This document shows, in pieces, positions 1 through 5,488 of a stretch of 5,488 nt of DNA. The notes under the pieces were generated by a model, which was given only the letters and a program-made list of their open reading frames with translations, searched no databases and was not told the DNA's origin. The stretch spans positions 1 to 5,488 of the forward strand of contig CAIZMV010000138.1 in assembly GCA_903934195.1 (NCBI GenBank), written 5' to 3'. Both the position numbers and the translations under genes were made by a program. This DNA is from an uncultured Acidimicrobiaceae bacterium. Lineage in GTDB: Bacteria > Actinomycetota > Acidimicrobiia > Acidimicrobiales > Ilumatobacteraceae. The number at the start of each line of letters is the position of its first letter. Position 1 is the first letter of the stretch.

Positions 1-1
1 A

Positions 2-409
2 GTTGGCAAAGAAGCAGCACGGTGGATGATCGGCCCGCGTTCTTTCCGCCGCATACTTCCAGCGCTCGGCAGCATTGGTCCATTGCAATTGTTCAACCCT
101 GCCAATGCATTCGTGTCGCAAGTGCAAGCGATTCTTACAACTGATGATCGTTCGTTAAATGCAGACCTGGGCAATATCGAATGCCCCACCATGGTTGTTG
201 TTGGCAACCAAGACATCCTTACTCCGCGTGGAGATGCCGAAGAGATTGCGTCGCTTATTCCCACTGCTGAATTGGTAATCATCAGCGGTGGCGCACACGG
301 GCTACATATCGAACACGCCACGACCTTCAATCGCATCTTGCTCGAATTCCTCGGTCGCGCTGAAAAGGTTTATGTCCCGCATGGGCACGCAGCTGCCGTA
401 GCAGTCTGA
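2..409 (+). CDS. Alpha/beta hydrolase fold protein, C-terminal part (5' end outside the window)
   Basis: The frame is open from the first bases of the window to the TGA at 407-409, so this is the 3' part of a gene that starts upstream; the ATG at 26 is probably an internal Met. The visible 135 or so residues fit the cap remnant and last strands of an alpha/beta hydrolase. A hydrophobic strand (TMVVVG) is followed by NQDILTP, whose Asp (codon 212-214) is the expected acid of the catalytic triad. Then come ELVIISGGAHGLHIEH, where the His at 296-298 with Glu five residues on matches the usual catalytic-His motif. The nucleophile elbow (GxSxG) lies outside the window, so substrate and reaction cannot be told; esterase, lactonase or haloperoxidase-like relatives are all possible. 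A tail of about 18 residues follows the fold. The stop is two bases from the next ATG, which suggests co-transcription and coupled translation. Confidence 0.85.
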   Translation, partial: VGKEAARWMIGPRSFRRILPALGSIGPLQLFNPANAFVSQVQAILTTDDRSLNADLGNIECPTMVVVGNQDILTPRGDAEEIASLIPTAELVIISGGAHGLHIEHATTFNRILLEFLGRAEKVYVPHGHAAAVAV

Positions 410-411
410 CC

Positions 412-1350
412 ATGCGCATCATTGTTGTAGGCGCGGGCCTTTCCGGACTCATGGCAGCACGTGAATGTGTCTCGCATGGTCATGAAGTAATCGTGTTCGA
501 TAAAGGTCGCGGTGTTGGCGGTCGTCTTGCCACGCGACGCATCAAAGACGCGACACTTGATCATGGTGCACAGTTCTTCACAGTTCGTAGCGCCGAGTTC
601 CAGAAGAACGTTGATGATTGGATAGCTGCCGGCGTTGTACGCGAATGGTGTCGCGGGTTTTCAGAAGAAGACGGGCACCCTCGTTATGTTGGTGCAAACG
701 GAATGACATCAATCGCTAAACATTTGGCAACCGGACTTGATGTGCGAACAAGCACGCTCGTGTTTTCATTGACTCGAGCCGAAACTGATTGGGTGATTAC
801 AACTGATGATGGTGTTGCACATCATGCAGACCGCGTGATTCTCACGGCGCCAATTCCACAGTCATTTTCCTTAATGTTTGGTGGCGGAATAGAGATGCCC
901 GTCGAACTGCGCAACACTGACTACGACCGCACATTGGGTCTTCTCGTCACACTTGATTCCAACAATCACAATGTGTCGTCGCCAGGCGGCATGCAATTTC
1001 CTGATGACGTGTTTTCATTCATCGGCGACAACACCGCTAAGGGAATCAGCGCAGCACCTGCACTCACCTTTCATGCAAACCCCGAATGGAGCCTTGCGAA
1101 TTTCGACAAAACCAATCGCGAGATTCATGACGATCTTCTTGAAGCTGCAACTCCATGGCTTGGTACTGCCCACGTCACTTCTAGCGAGATGAAGAAATGG
1201 CGTTTCGCAATTCCGAAGAAGTTGTGGCCAGATGCATGTTGGGTTGATGACTCCGGCACCTTGGCAATTGCTGGCGATGCCTTTGCCGGCCCGCGCGTTG
1301 AAGGTGCAGCCCTCAGCGGCCTCGCCGCCGCCCGCGCCTTAGTTGCCTAA
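412..1350 (+). CDS. Renalase-like FAD-dependent oxidoreductase
   Basis: A 312-residue flavoprotein, full length for bacterial renalase relatives. Residues 1-13 form the dinucleotide-binding beta strand and GAGLSG loop (GxGxxG at 7-12), and the second strand ends at Asp30. The stretch DKGRGVGGRLATRR (30-43) followed by DHGAQFFT (50-57) is the hallmark of this family. Near the C-terminus, GDAFAGPRVEGAALSG (from residue 288) is the second FAD-contacting motif. Family knowledge: bacterial renalase oxidises wrongly reduced 2- or 6-dihydro isomers of NAD(P)H back to NAD(P)+, passing electrons to oxygen to give H2O2. The same fold includes amine oxidases and desaturases, so the exact substrate is inferred. 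No signal peptide is seen, so it is probably cytoplasmic. No clear Shine-Dalgarno precedes ATG 412; with a two-base gap to the upstream stop, translation is likely coupled to the hydrolase gene. Confidence 0.88.
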   Translation: MRIIVVGAGLSGLMAARECVSHGHEVIVFDKGRGVGGRLATRRIKDATLDHGAQFFTVRSAEFQKNVDDWIAAGVVREWCRGFSEEDGHPRYVGANGMTSIAKHLATGLDVRTSTLVFSLTRAETDWVITTDDGVAHHADRVILTAPIPQSFSLMFGGGIEMPVELRNTDYDRTLGLLVTLDSNNHNVSSPGGMQFPDDVFSFIGDNTAKGISAAPALTFHANPEWSLANFDKTNREIHDDLLEAATPWLGTAHVTSSEMKKWRFAIPKKLWPDACWVDDSGTLAIAGDAFAGPRVEGAALSGLAAARALVA

Positions 1351-1419
1351 CCAGCCGGATTTCCCCCTTTTGCGGCCAAAACCCCAATGGGACAACAATC
1401 ACACAGCCCTGGTAGGGGT

Positions 1420-1452
1420 TTGTGCAAAAGTTCTAGAAATTTGTTCTAGTCT
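1420..1452 (+). promoter_or_regulatory. Possible promoter of the exported-protein gene
   Basis: TAGTCT (1447-1452) fits the actinobacterial -10 pattern TANNNT and would put the transcript start near 1459, giving a leader of about 37 bases with room for the GGAGG site. The best -35-like hexamer, TTGTGC (1420-1425), lies 21 bases upstream, which is too far for a standard sigma-70 promoter. The -10 proposal therefore stands largely alone. The same hexamer TAGTCT occurs upstream of the prenyl synthase on the minus strand. Confidence 0.25.
1433..1449. repeat. Inverted repeat, possible operator upstream of the exported-protein gene
   Basis: CTAGAA (1433-1438) and TTCTAG (1444-1449) are perfect inverted arms around a 5-base AT-rich centre. 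The left side also holds the palindrome TTCTAGAA (1431-1438), and GTTCTAG occurs twice, at 1430-1436 and 1443-1449. The repeat overlaps the only plausible -10 for the downstream gene, a position typical of repressor sites. The regulator is unknown; the pattern recalls GAAC/GTTC-type boxes but lacks the exact LexA spacing. Confidence 0.35.
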
Positions 1453-1486
1453 TGAGATTACTCATGTTTTGAGGTTTTTACCCAAT

Positions 1487-1491
1487 GGAGG
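1487..1491 (+). promoter_or_regulatory. Ribosome binding site that decides the exported-protein start
   Basis: GGAGG is a perfect Shine-Dalgarno core and lies five bases before the in-frame GTG at 1497-1499. The same bases form the ATG/GAG/GCC codons of a longer reading (ATG 1485). That ATG has no Shine-Dalgarno of its own, so the site points to GTG 1497 as the start. Confidence 0.75.
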
Positions 1492-1496
1492 CCACC

Positions 1497-3890
1497 GTGC
1501 GTCGTATTTCATCCCTTTTTCTCTCCCTTGCCCTCGTTGCATCTGGTGTCGCACTCACCACTTCGGTCGCTAGCGCAGTGCCTGGTGACATCACTCAGAC
1601 CACGTCGGCCACCCTCGCACCTAGCGCAATCGCTGGGGCAACCCCATCACGTCTCGTGCGCCTCCCAAAGACAGATTCGTTCTTGGCGTTCGGCCGAGAT
1701 ACAACTACAGCTGGTTCACATAACTTTTTGTGGAAAGTAAAAAGCGACCTCAGTATCGATACAACTTTCGGTGCGATCGATCTAGGTGATGAATTTGCAT
1801 ATCCAACGTCAGCCCAATCGAATTGTCTTTCCATAAGTGGCTGTACGGCGGCTTATGGAACACTCGTCGTCAGTGAAAAGCTGGACAAATACATGGTCTA
1901 TTACTCACGATCATTGAAGGGAACATCAACTTCTGACCAACAGGTTTCCTCTATTGCTGTCGGATCACTTTCTACTGGCGCTGTAACTTCACGCTCAATG
2001 TTTCTATCCATGATCATGTCAGGTAGTAGCGCAACCGCAGCCGACTACGCTGCTTATTCCACTAATGAAATCGGCAAGGACCAGTGCACAGCCGCAACTG
2101 GCGCAGCAAATAACTCAGTGCCGCTCACGAGTGCCTATTTAATTTCAAATACGCTTCAATTTCGCCCAGATTCGTCAGTGTTCTTTGGTCTCTCATGTCA
2201 GTACTCCAACTATGTGCAAGGCCAGCCGGCGGGACAATCAGAATCGTATATTTCTTCGGTTCTGGTGGGTCTTAAAACTTCAGGCTCATCGCTTGTTGTA
2301 GACACCTCATTTGGGACCAACGGTCGGGTAGTCACATTTGATCCAACTACTACCTGCGCGATGCCTGCCCCCAGTACGAACTCAATTGATGCGAGTGTTT
2401 CTTCGGTTACTTCAACAACTCCGTATTTCTTCGTAATCAACAGTGAGTTCCCGCGCTCCAATACAGGTGGTTGCAGCATGGGTAGCTTGAACACCGTATA
2501 CACAAACAAAATCACGCCCTACACCGCAAACGGAACAGCGCTGACTACCCAAACAATCAATACGGGAGGCCAAGGATATGTGTCTCGTTGGGTTATTGAC
2601 CCATCAGGTCGGTGGAATGGGCTTTTTCGTTCGATGGGAATGACGCCCAGCACTTCTGCCATCCGACTTGCAAATGGCATTCTCGATACAACTCTTGGCA
2701 CAAACGGACTCAAGTCATTATCGACTCTCCCATCAACAGTTACTGTCGGTGGTACTTCTGTCCGCATGAGCTACAGCATTAGTGGCGTCGTGAGCGCCGG
2801 TAACGACGTGTACTTCACTGGAGTAGCGCAAGCATCTTCTGGTACAGCCCAAGACACATGCAACAGCACTGCCACGATTACGCAAACGTATTACCCATAC
2901 TTCTTGTCATTCGACAGTGGACTACTGACAACGTACGGAACAAGCGGACTTGGAACTGCTGGGTCACTAAGCGTGACCGAGAATGCATCTTGCAAGCAGC
3001 TAATTGCTGGCACGTCATACGTAGATGCAACTGGGCGTATTGGTTATCTCTCTAGTGTCGCCGCCCTCGGATCTCAAACAGCTGGGTACCTCGGATTTAA
3101 ATGGGATGCGGCACAGGGTGTGACAGCAGGCAGCGATGGTGATGTGGGTGTCCCACAGACAACAACGACAACCACAATTGCACCCACAACAACAACCACA
3201 GTTGCGCCAACAACAACAACAACAACGGTTGCACCAACTACGACAACAACTACAACGACTCTTGCCCCGGTAGCTGCTGCTGTACGTGTCACGCCGAATC
3301 GCATCGACTCAGTGGTGTATTCAAAGAAGTTGCCAACTGCGGTACAGAAAAACACTGCTCTGAAAGTTCTTTCAACAAAGGACGCACTTGAACTTGATAT
3401 CCGTACCATCACACCAAAAGTGTGTGTTGCGCTATCAACCAGCGTGCTACTGGTGAATAGCGGTCGTTGCTCAGTTCAAATCATTGATCAGGACACAAAG
3501 GCTGTTGTTCGCTCAATGAGCACCACGGTAAAAGCATCACAGGTGCGTGTTGGTTCTGTACCAACAGTTGCCAGCCCAGTCATGTTTGCTCAAGCATCTG
3601 CAGTATTGAGCCCGGCTGGCTTGGTACAAGTTCAGAAGATTGCAAAAGCAGCCAAGAACGCAAGCCGCGTTGTTGTAATCGGTCACGCTGCCTCTCTCAC
3701 AAATATCAGTCAATTCAGATTTGCAATTTCGCGAGAGCGTGCCGCTGCTGTAAAGGCTGCGCTTAAGAAAGCTGGTGTTACAGCTGCGATTGAAATCGTT
3801 GCTCAATCTGGCAACCAACCAAAGGCAACACAGAAGACCGAAAAAGCTCAGGCCAAAAACCGCCGTGCTGATGTGTACATTTTTCGCTGA
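1497..3890 (+). CDS. Exported protein: signal peptide, delta-60-like region, Thr-rich linker, OmpA-like C-terminal domain
   Basis: A 797-residue protein when read from GTG 1497 (801 from ATG 1485). Residues 1-27 form a classical Sec signal: MRRISS, a hydrophobic core, and a VASA cleavage site before Val28. Residues 28-554 carry scattered motifs like the delta-60 repeat (D-T-x-F/L-G-x-x-G), at about residues 88, 269, 397 and 478, and eight Cys that could form disulfides outside the cell. Residues 555-591 are almost all Thr with VAP or IAP interruptions, a flexible wall-spanning spacer. Next comes a small beta domain with Cys643 and Cys658 in a VC...GRC pattern, then an OmpA-like domain (about 694-797) ending in NRRADVYIFR. 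This domain family binds peptidoglycan non-covalently, so the protein is probably held in the cell wall with its large N-terminal region exposed. There is no LPXTG motif or C-terminal membrane helix. The function of the N-terminal region is unknown. Confidence 0.85.
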   Translation: MRRISSLFLSLALVASGVALTTSVASAVPGDITQTTSATLAPSAIAGATPSRLVRLPKTDSFLAFGRDTTTAGSHNFLWKVKSDLSIDTTFGAIDLGDEFAYPTSAQSNCLSISGCTAAYGTLVVSEKLDKYMVYYSRSLKGTSTSDQQVSSIAVGSLSTGAVTSRSMFLSMIMSGSSATAADYAAYSTNEIGKDQCTAATGAANNSVPLTSAYLISNTLQFRPDSSVFFGLSCQYSNYVQGQPAGQSESYISSVLVGLKTSGSSLVVDTSFGTNGRVVTFDPTTTCAMPAPSTNSIDASVSSVTSTTPYFFVINSEFPRSNTGGCSMGSLNTVYTNKITPYTANGTALTTQTINTGGQGYVSRWVIDPSGRWNGLFRSMGMTPSTSAIRLANGILDTTLGTNGLKSLSTLPSTVTVGGTSVRMSYSISGVVSAGNDVYFTGVAQASSGTAQDTCNSTATITQTYYPYFLSFDSGLLTTYGTSGLGTAGSLSVTENASCKQLIAGTSYVDATGRIGYLSSVAALGSQTAGYLGFKWDAAQGVTAGSDGDVGVPQTTTTTTIAPTTTTTVAPTTTTTTVAPTTTTTTTTLAPVAAAVRVTPNRIDSVVYSKKLPTAVQKNTALKVLSTKDALELDIRTITPKVCVALSTSVLLVNSGRCSVQIIDQDTKAVVRSMSTTVKASQVRVGSVPTVASPVMFAQASAVLSPAGLVQVQKIAKAAKNASRVVVIGHAASLTNISQFRFAISRERAAAVKAALKKAGVTAAIEIVAQSGNQPKATQKTEKAQAKNRRADVYIFR
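3159..3269 (+). repeat. Low-complexity ACN-codon repeat encoding the Thr-rich linker
   Basis: A 111-base stretch made largely of ACA/ACG/ACT/ACC codons, broken by ATTGCACCC, GTTGCGCCA, GTTGCACCA and CTTGCCCCG spacers. It encodes four Thr blocks of growing length (T6, T5, T6, T8), separated by I/V/L-A-P. The near-tandem build suggests expansion by slippage or unequal recombination in multiples of three bases. On the opposite strand it yields a spurious poly-Val reading frame. Confidence 0.85.
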
Positions 3891-3927
3891 TGTGAACAAC
3901 CCCTAGTGGGTCGATAAAAACGTTGGG

Positions 3928-4899
3928 TTAGGCCACGGTTGCTAGTAAAGCGGCCGTGGCCTTTCTCATTGCGTCAGTAGTGATGCCGGTTGGCAATGCG
4001 TCGCATGCGCGTTCAGCATCAGCTACAAAGGCACGAGCTTTTTCAATCGCAACGTCAACGCCACCATTCGTGCGGACAATTTTCAGCACCGTGTCACGTT
4101 CTTCAACGGATAACGGCTTTCCAAGAATTGACTTCAGTGTGTCAGCGTCTGTGCCACCCTTAGCCAACGTATGCAAGACAGGCAATGTGTACACGCCTTC
4201 TTTCATATCGTTGCCAGCTGGTTTGCCAAGTTCTTCGTCTGTGGCAGTGAGGTCTAATACGTCATCGACAATTTGGAACACCATGCCGTATGCAGTGCCA
4301 TAGGCAGTAAGTGCATCAACAACAGCACGGTCATGACCGGCAACTAAACCACCAATGCGAGCTGCAGTCGAATACAACGCAGCAGTTTTGCCATCAATGG
4401 AATCAAGGTACGAATCAACTGTGCGCGCGACGTTGTACGTGTGGCGCAATTCTTCAATTTGACCCTCGCACAGACGGCCAATAGTGCGAGCCAACAATCC
4501 GGCTACTTCTGTGCCAAGAGAAGCGGCAATTTCTGAGGCCTTTGCCAACAAAAAGTCGCCAGCCAAAATGGCTTGCAGATTGCCCCAGCGTGCATTCACG
4601 GTTTCCACACCGCGGCGCAGATCAGATTCGTCCATTACGTCGTCGTGATACAGGGAACCAAGATGTACAAGTTCACACGAAATACCGCCGGCAATTGCCT
4701 CTTGCGTTGCAACCGCGTCATTACCTAATTGGGATCCGACAATGGTGAAAACAGGGCGCAACCGTTTCCCACCTGCCGAGATGAGATGTGACGCAATTTC
4801 GGTCATATACGCGTCTTTTGTGGTGACCGACGCCACCAGAGCCTTTTCCACCCGTTGGCGGTCTTTTTCCATAAAAGGCAGCGACAGAAGTGGCGACAT
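3928..4899 (-). CDS. Long-chain polyprenyl diphosphate synthase (class I trans-prenyltransferase)
   Basis: A 323-residue enzyme from ATG 4899 (325 from GTG 4905). It condenses isopentenyl diphosphate units onto an allylic primer to make the chain used, most likely, for the menaquinone tail. All family landmarks are present: GGKRLRP (43-49) for IPP binding, first Asp-rich motif DDVMD (86-90) followed by RR (95-96), GDFLL (114-118), Lys171-Thr172, Phe208-Gln209 and second Asp-rich motif DDVLD (212-216), then GKPAGNDMKEG. The residues four and five before the first motif are Ser82 and Gly81. Small residues there usually mean a long product (C30 or more) rather than farnesyl diphosphate, but the exact length cannot be read. 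The overall pattern resembles mycobacterial GrcC-type and HepT/IspB-type enzymes. The frame stays open upstream to 5115, but that extension lacks family similarity and runs over clpC. The gene is convergent with the exported-protein gene. Confidence 0.93.
   Translation of the reverse strand: MSPLLSLPFMEKDRQRVEKALVASVTTKDAYMTEIASHLISAGGKRLRPVFTIVGSQLGNDAVATQEAIAGGISCELVHLGSLYHDDVMDESDLRRGVETVNARWGNLQAILAGDFLLAKASEIAASLGTEVAGLLARTIGRLCEGQIEELRHTYNVARTVDSYLDSIDGKTAALYSTAARIGGLVAGHDRAVVDALTAYGTAYGMVFQIVDDVLDLTATDEELGKPAGNDMKEGVYTLPVLHTLAKGGTDADTLKSILGKPLSVEERDTVLKIVRTNGGVDVAIEKARAFVADAERACDALPTGITTDAMRKATAALLATVA
3931..3961. terminator. Hairpin terminator of the exported-protein gene, inside the end of the prenyl synthase gene
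   Basis: GGCCACGG (3931-3938) and CCGTGGCC (3954-3961) are perfect 8-bp GC-rich arms around a 15-base loop. On the plus strand the stem begins about 40 bases after the exported-protein stop and is followed by TTTCT, a modest U-tract, so it fits an intrinsic terminator. On the minus strand the stem lies within the last eleven sense codons of the prenyl synthase, just before its TAA. There a run of five T (complement of 3916-3920) follows about ten bases later, so it may also aid termination in that direction. Confidence 0.6.
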
Positions 4900-4912
4900 A
4901 ATCACGGTTTTT

Positions 4913-4918
4913 AGACTA
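4913..4918 (-). promoter_or_regulatory. Probable -10 element for a leaderless prenyl synthase transcript
   Basis: On the minus strand TAGTCT is followed by seven bases and then GTG (4905-4903), with ATG (4899-4897) six bases further. That spacing would place the transcript start at or next to the GTG. No Shine-Dalgarno-like sequence precedes either codon. Both facts fit a leaderless mRNA, common in actinobacteria. No good -35 hexamer is visible. Confidence 0.4.
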
Positions 4919-4952
4919 CGGGCTCTGCAGGGGTACTCATGCGCCGTACCGA

Positions 4953-4958
4953 TACACT
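4953..4958 (+). promoter_or_regulatory. Possible -10 element of clpC
   Basis: TACACT matches TANNNT and lies 40 bases before the clpC ATG, which would give a leader of about 34 bases. No convincing -35 is seen at 16-18 bases upstream, and I do not see a clear ClgR or HspR-type operator. The call rests on position and a short match only. Confidence 0.2.
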
Positions 4959-4998
4959 TTCTTTCAATATCCACCGATTCCGAATGGGGTGGCCCCAC

Positions 4999-5488
4999 AT
5001 GTTTGAACGCTTTACAGATCGTGCCCGCAGGGTTGTTGTGCTTGCCCAAGAAGAGGCGCGCCTTCTTAATCACTCGTACATCGGTACCGAGCACATTTTG
5101 CTCGGACTGATCCACGAAGGTGAAGGCGTTGCGGCAAAGGCACTTGAGTCTTTGTCCATCTCACTTGATGCAGTGCGCGCTCAAGTTGAAGAGATCATTG
5201 GCCAGGGTGGTTCGTCACCTTCAGGTCATATTCCTTTTACTCCTCGTGCCAAGAAGGTTCTCGAACTTTCATTGCGTGAAGCCCTTCAACTTGGTCACAA
5301 CTACATCGGTACCGAGCACATCCTTCTTGGTCTTCTTCGTGAAGGTGAAGGCGTAGCTACTCAAGTTCTTGTGAAGTTGGGTGCCGACCTCGGCAAAGTT
5401 CGTCAGCAAGTCATTCAGTTGCTCTCTGGTTATCAGGGCCCAGGCACTAAAGGTGAAGCTGCGGGCAGTGCAGCAGCCCCTGGCACCA
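4999..5488 (+). CDS. clpC: ClpC, ATP-dependent Clp protease regulatory subunit, N-terminal part (3' end outside the window)
   Basis: The first 163 residues of ClpC; the frame is open to the right edge. The protein starts MFERFTDRARRVV, the standard actinobacterial beginning. Two Clp-N repeats follow: residues 4-50 (with YIGTEHILLGLIHEGEGV) and 80-125 (with YIGTEHILLGLLREGEGV), 75 residues apart. This domain receives substrates and adaptors. The AAA+ modules that unfold proteins and feed them to ClpP lie beyond the window, so ATPase motifs cannot be checked. After the second repeat, QLLSGYQGPG leads into a Gly/Ala/Pro-rich linker, as in relatives. GGGGTGG (4986-4992) is a weak ribosome binding site six bases before the ATG. 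The gene is divergent from the prenyl synthase, with about 95 bases between start codons. Confidence 0.95.
   Translation, partial: MFERFTDRARRVVVLAQEEARLLNHSYIGTEHILLGLIHEGEGVAAKALESLSISLDAVRAQVEEIIGQGGSSPSGHIPFTPRAKKVLELSLREALQLGHNYIGTEHILLGLLREGEGVATQVLVKLGADLGKVRQQVIQLLSGYQGPGTKGEAAGSAAAPGT
5077..5321 (+). repeat. Internal duplication of the Clp-N module with conserved DNA copies
   Basis: A 20-base sequence (TACATCGGTACC...GCACAT) occurs identically at 5077-5096 and 5302-5321, and GAAGGTGAAGGCGT occurs at 5116-5129 and 5341-5354. All copies are exactly 225 bases apart, which equals 75 codons. The duplication itself is the known two-repeat design of the Clp N domain. Exact nucleotide identity in these blocks reflects strong protein conservation plus shared codon choice. 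Confidence 0.8.

Noticed and set aside
1380..1420. AACCCC ... GGGGTT inverted repeat after the renalase-like gene as a terminator
   Set aside because: Short 6-bp arms with a 29-base loop and no T-run afterwards; too weak to call.
1433..1449. LexA (SOS) box
   Set aside because: Actinobacterial LexA sites need GAAC-N4-GTTC; here the half-sites do not line up at that spacing.
1343..1573. Small plus-strand ORF bridging the renalase end and the exported-protein start
   Set aside because: It spans the promoter region and overlaps the signal-peptide codons in another frame; no ribosome binding site or protein features.
2210..2767. Two minus-strand frames within the exported-protein gene
   Set aside because: Shadows of a long, well-supported coding region with signal peptide and domains; no motifs of their own.
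3074..3412. Minus-strand reading frame with poly-Val blocks
   Set aside because: It is the complement of the Thr-codon repeat; the long Val runs are an artefact of the ACN tract.
3956..4303. Plus-strand open frame opposite the prenyl synthase
   Set aside because: It is antisense to a clear enzyme gene, has no recognisable motifs, and its start lies in the terminator hairpin.
4900..5115. N-terminal extension of the prenyl synthase to an ATG at 5115
   Set aside because: The extra 72 residues have no family similarity and lie antisense to the strongly conserved clpC start; the enzyme is full length from 4899 or 4905.

Overview
The window looks like chromosomal DNA from an actinobacterium, most likely of the Acidimicrobiia/Ilumatobacter type. 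Three things suggest this: a ClpC N-terminus of actinobacterial type, a secreted protein with a Thr-rich linker made of TTTTT-VAP units (a style I associate with that class), and a polyprenyl synthase resembling mycobacterial GrcC-type enzymes. Base composition is moderate by eye. The lineage is an inference; no rRNA or other marker gene is present.

Layout: positions 1-409 hold the C-terminal part of an alpha/beta hydrolase cut by the left edge. Two bases later, on the same strand, a renalase-like FAD enzyme begins (412-1350), probably in the same transcript. A short intergenic stretch with a 17-bp inverted repeat and a possible promoter leads to a large exported protein (best start GTG 1497, end 3890). 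It has a signal peptide, a region with delta-60-like motifs, a Thr-rich spacer, a small two-Cys beta domain and a C-terminal OmpA-like domain. Converging on it from the minus strand is a long-chain polyprenyl diphosphate synthase (3928-4899 or 4905), probably for the quinone side chain. Divergent from that, the window ends inside the N-terminal domain of ClpC (4999 onward).

The genes do not form one pathway. The hydrolase/renalase pair is one expression unit; the exported protein, the prenyl synthase and clpC each appear to be transcribed separately. The most notable points are the exported protein (unusual architecture, and an OmpA-like domain lacking the conserved Asp), a perfect 8-bp hairpin inside the last codons of the prenyl synthase that may terminate the converging gene, and signs of a leaderless start for the prenyl synthase. 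I found no RNA genes, CRISPR array, insertion sequence or phage material, and no clear new multi-gene system.
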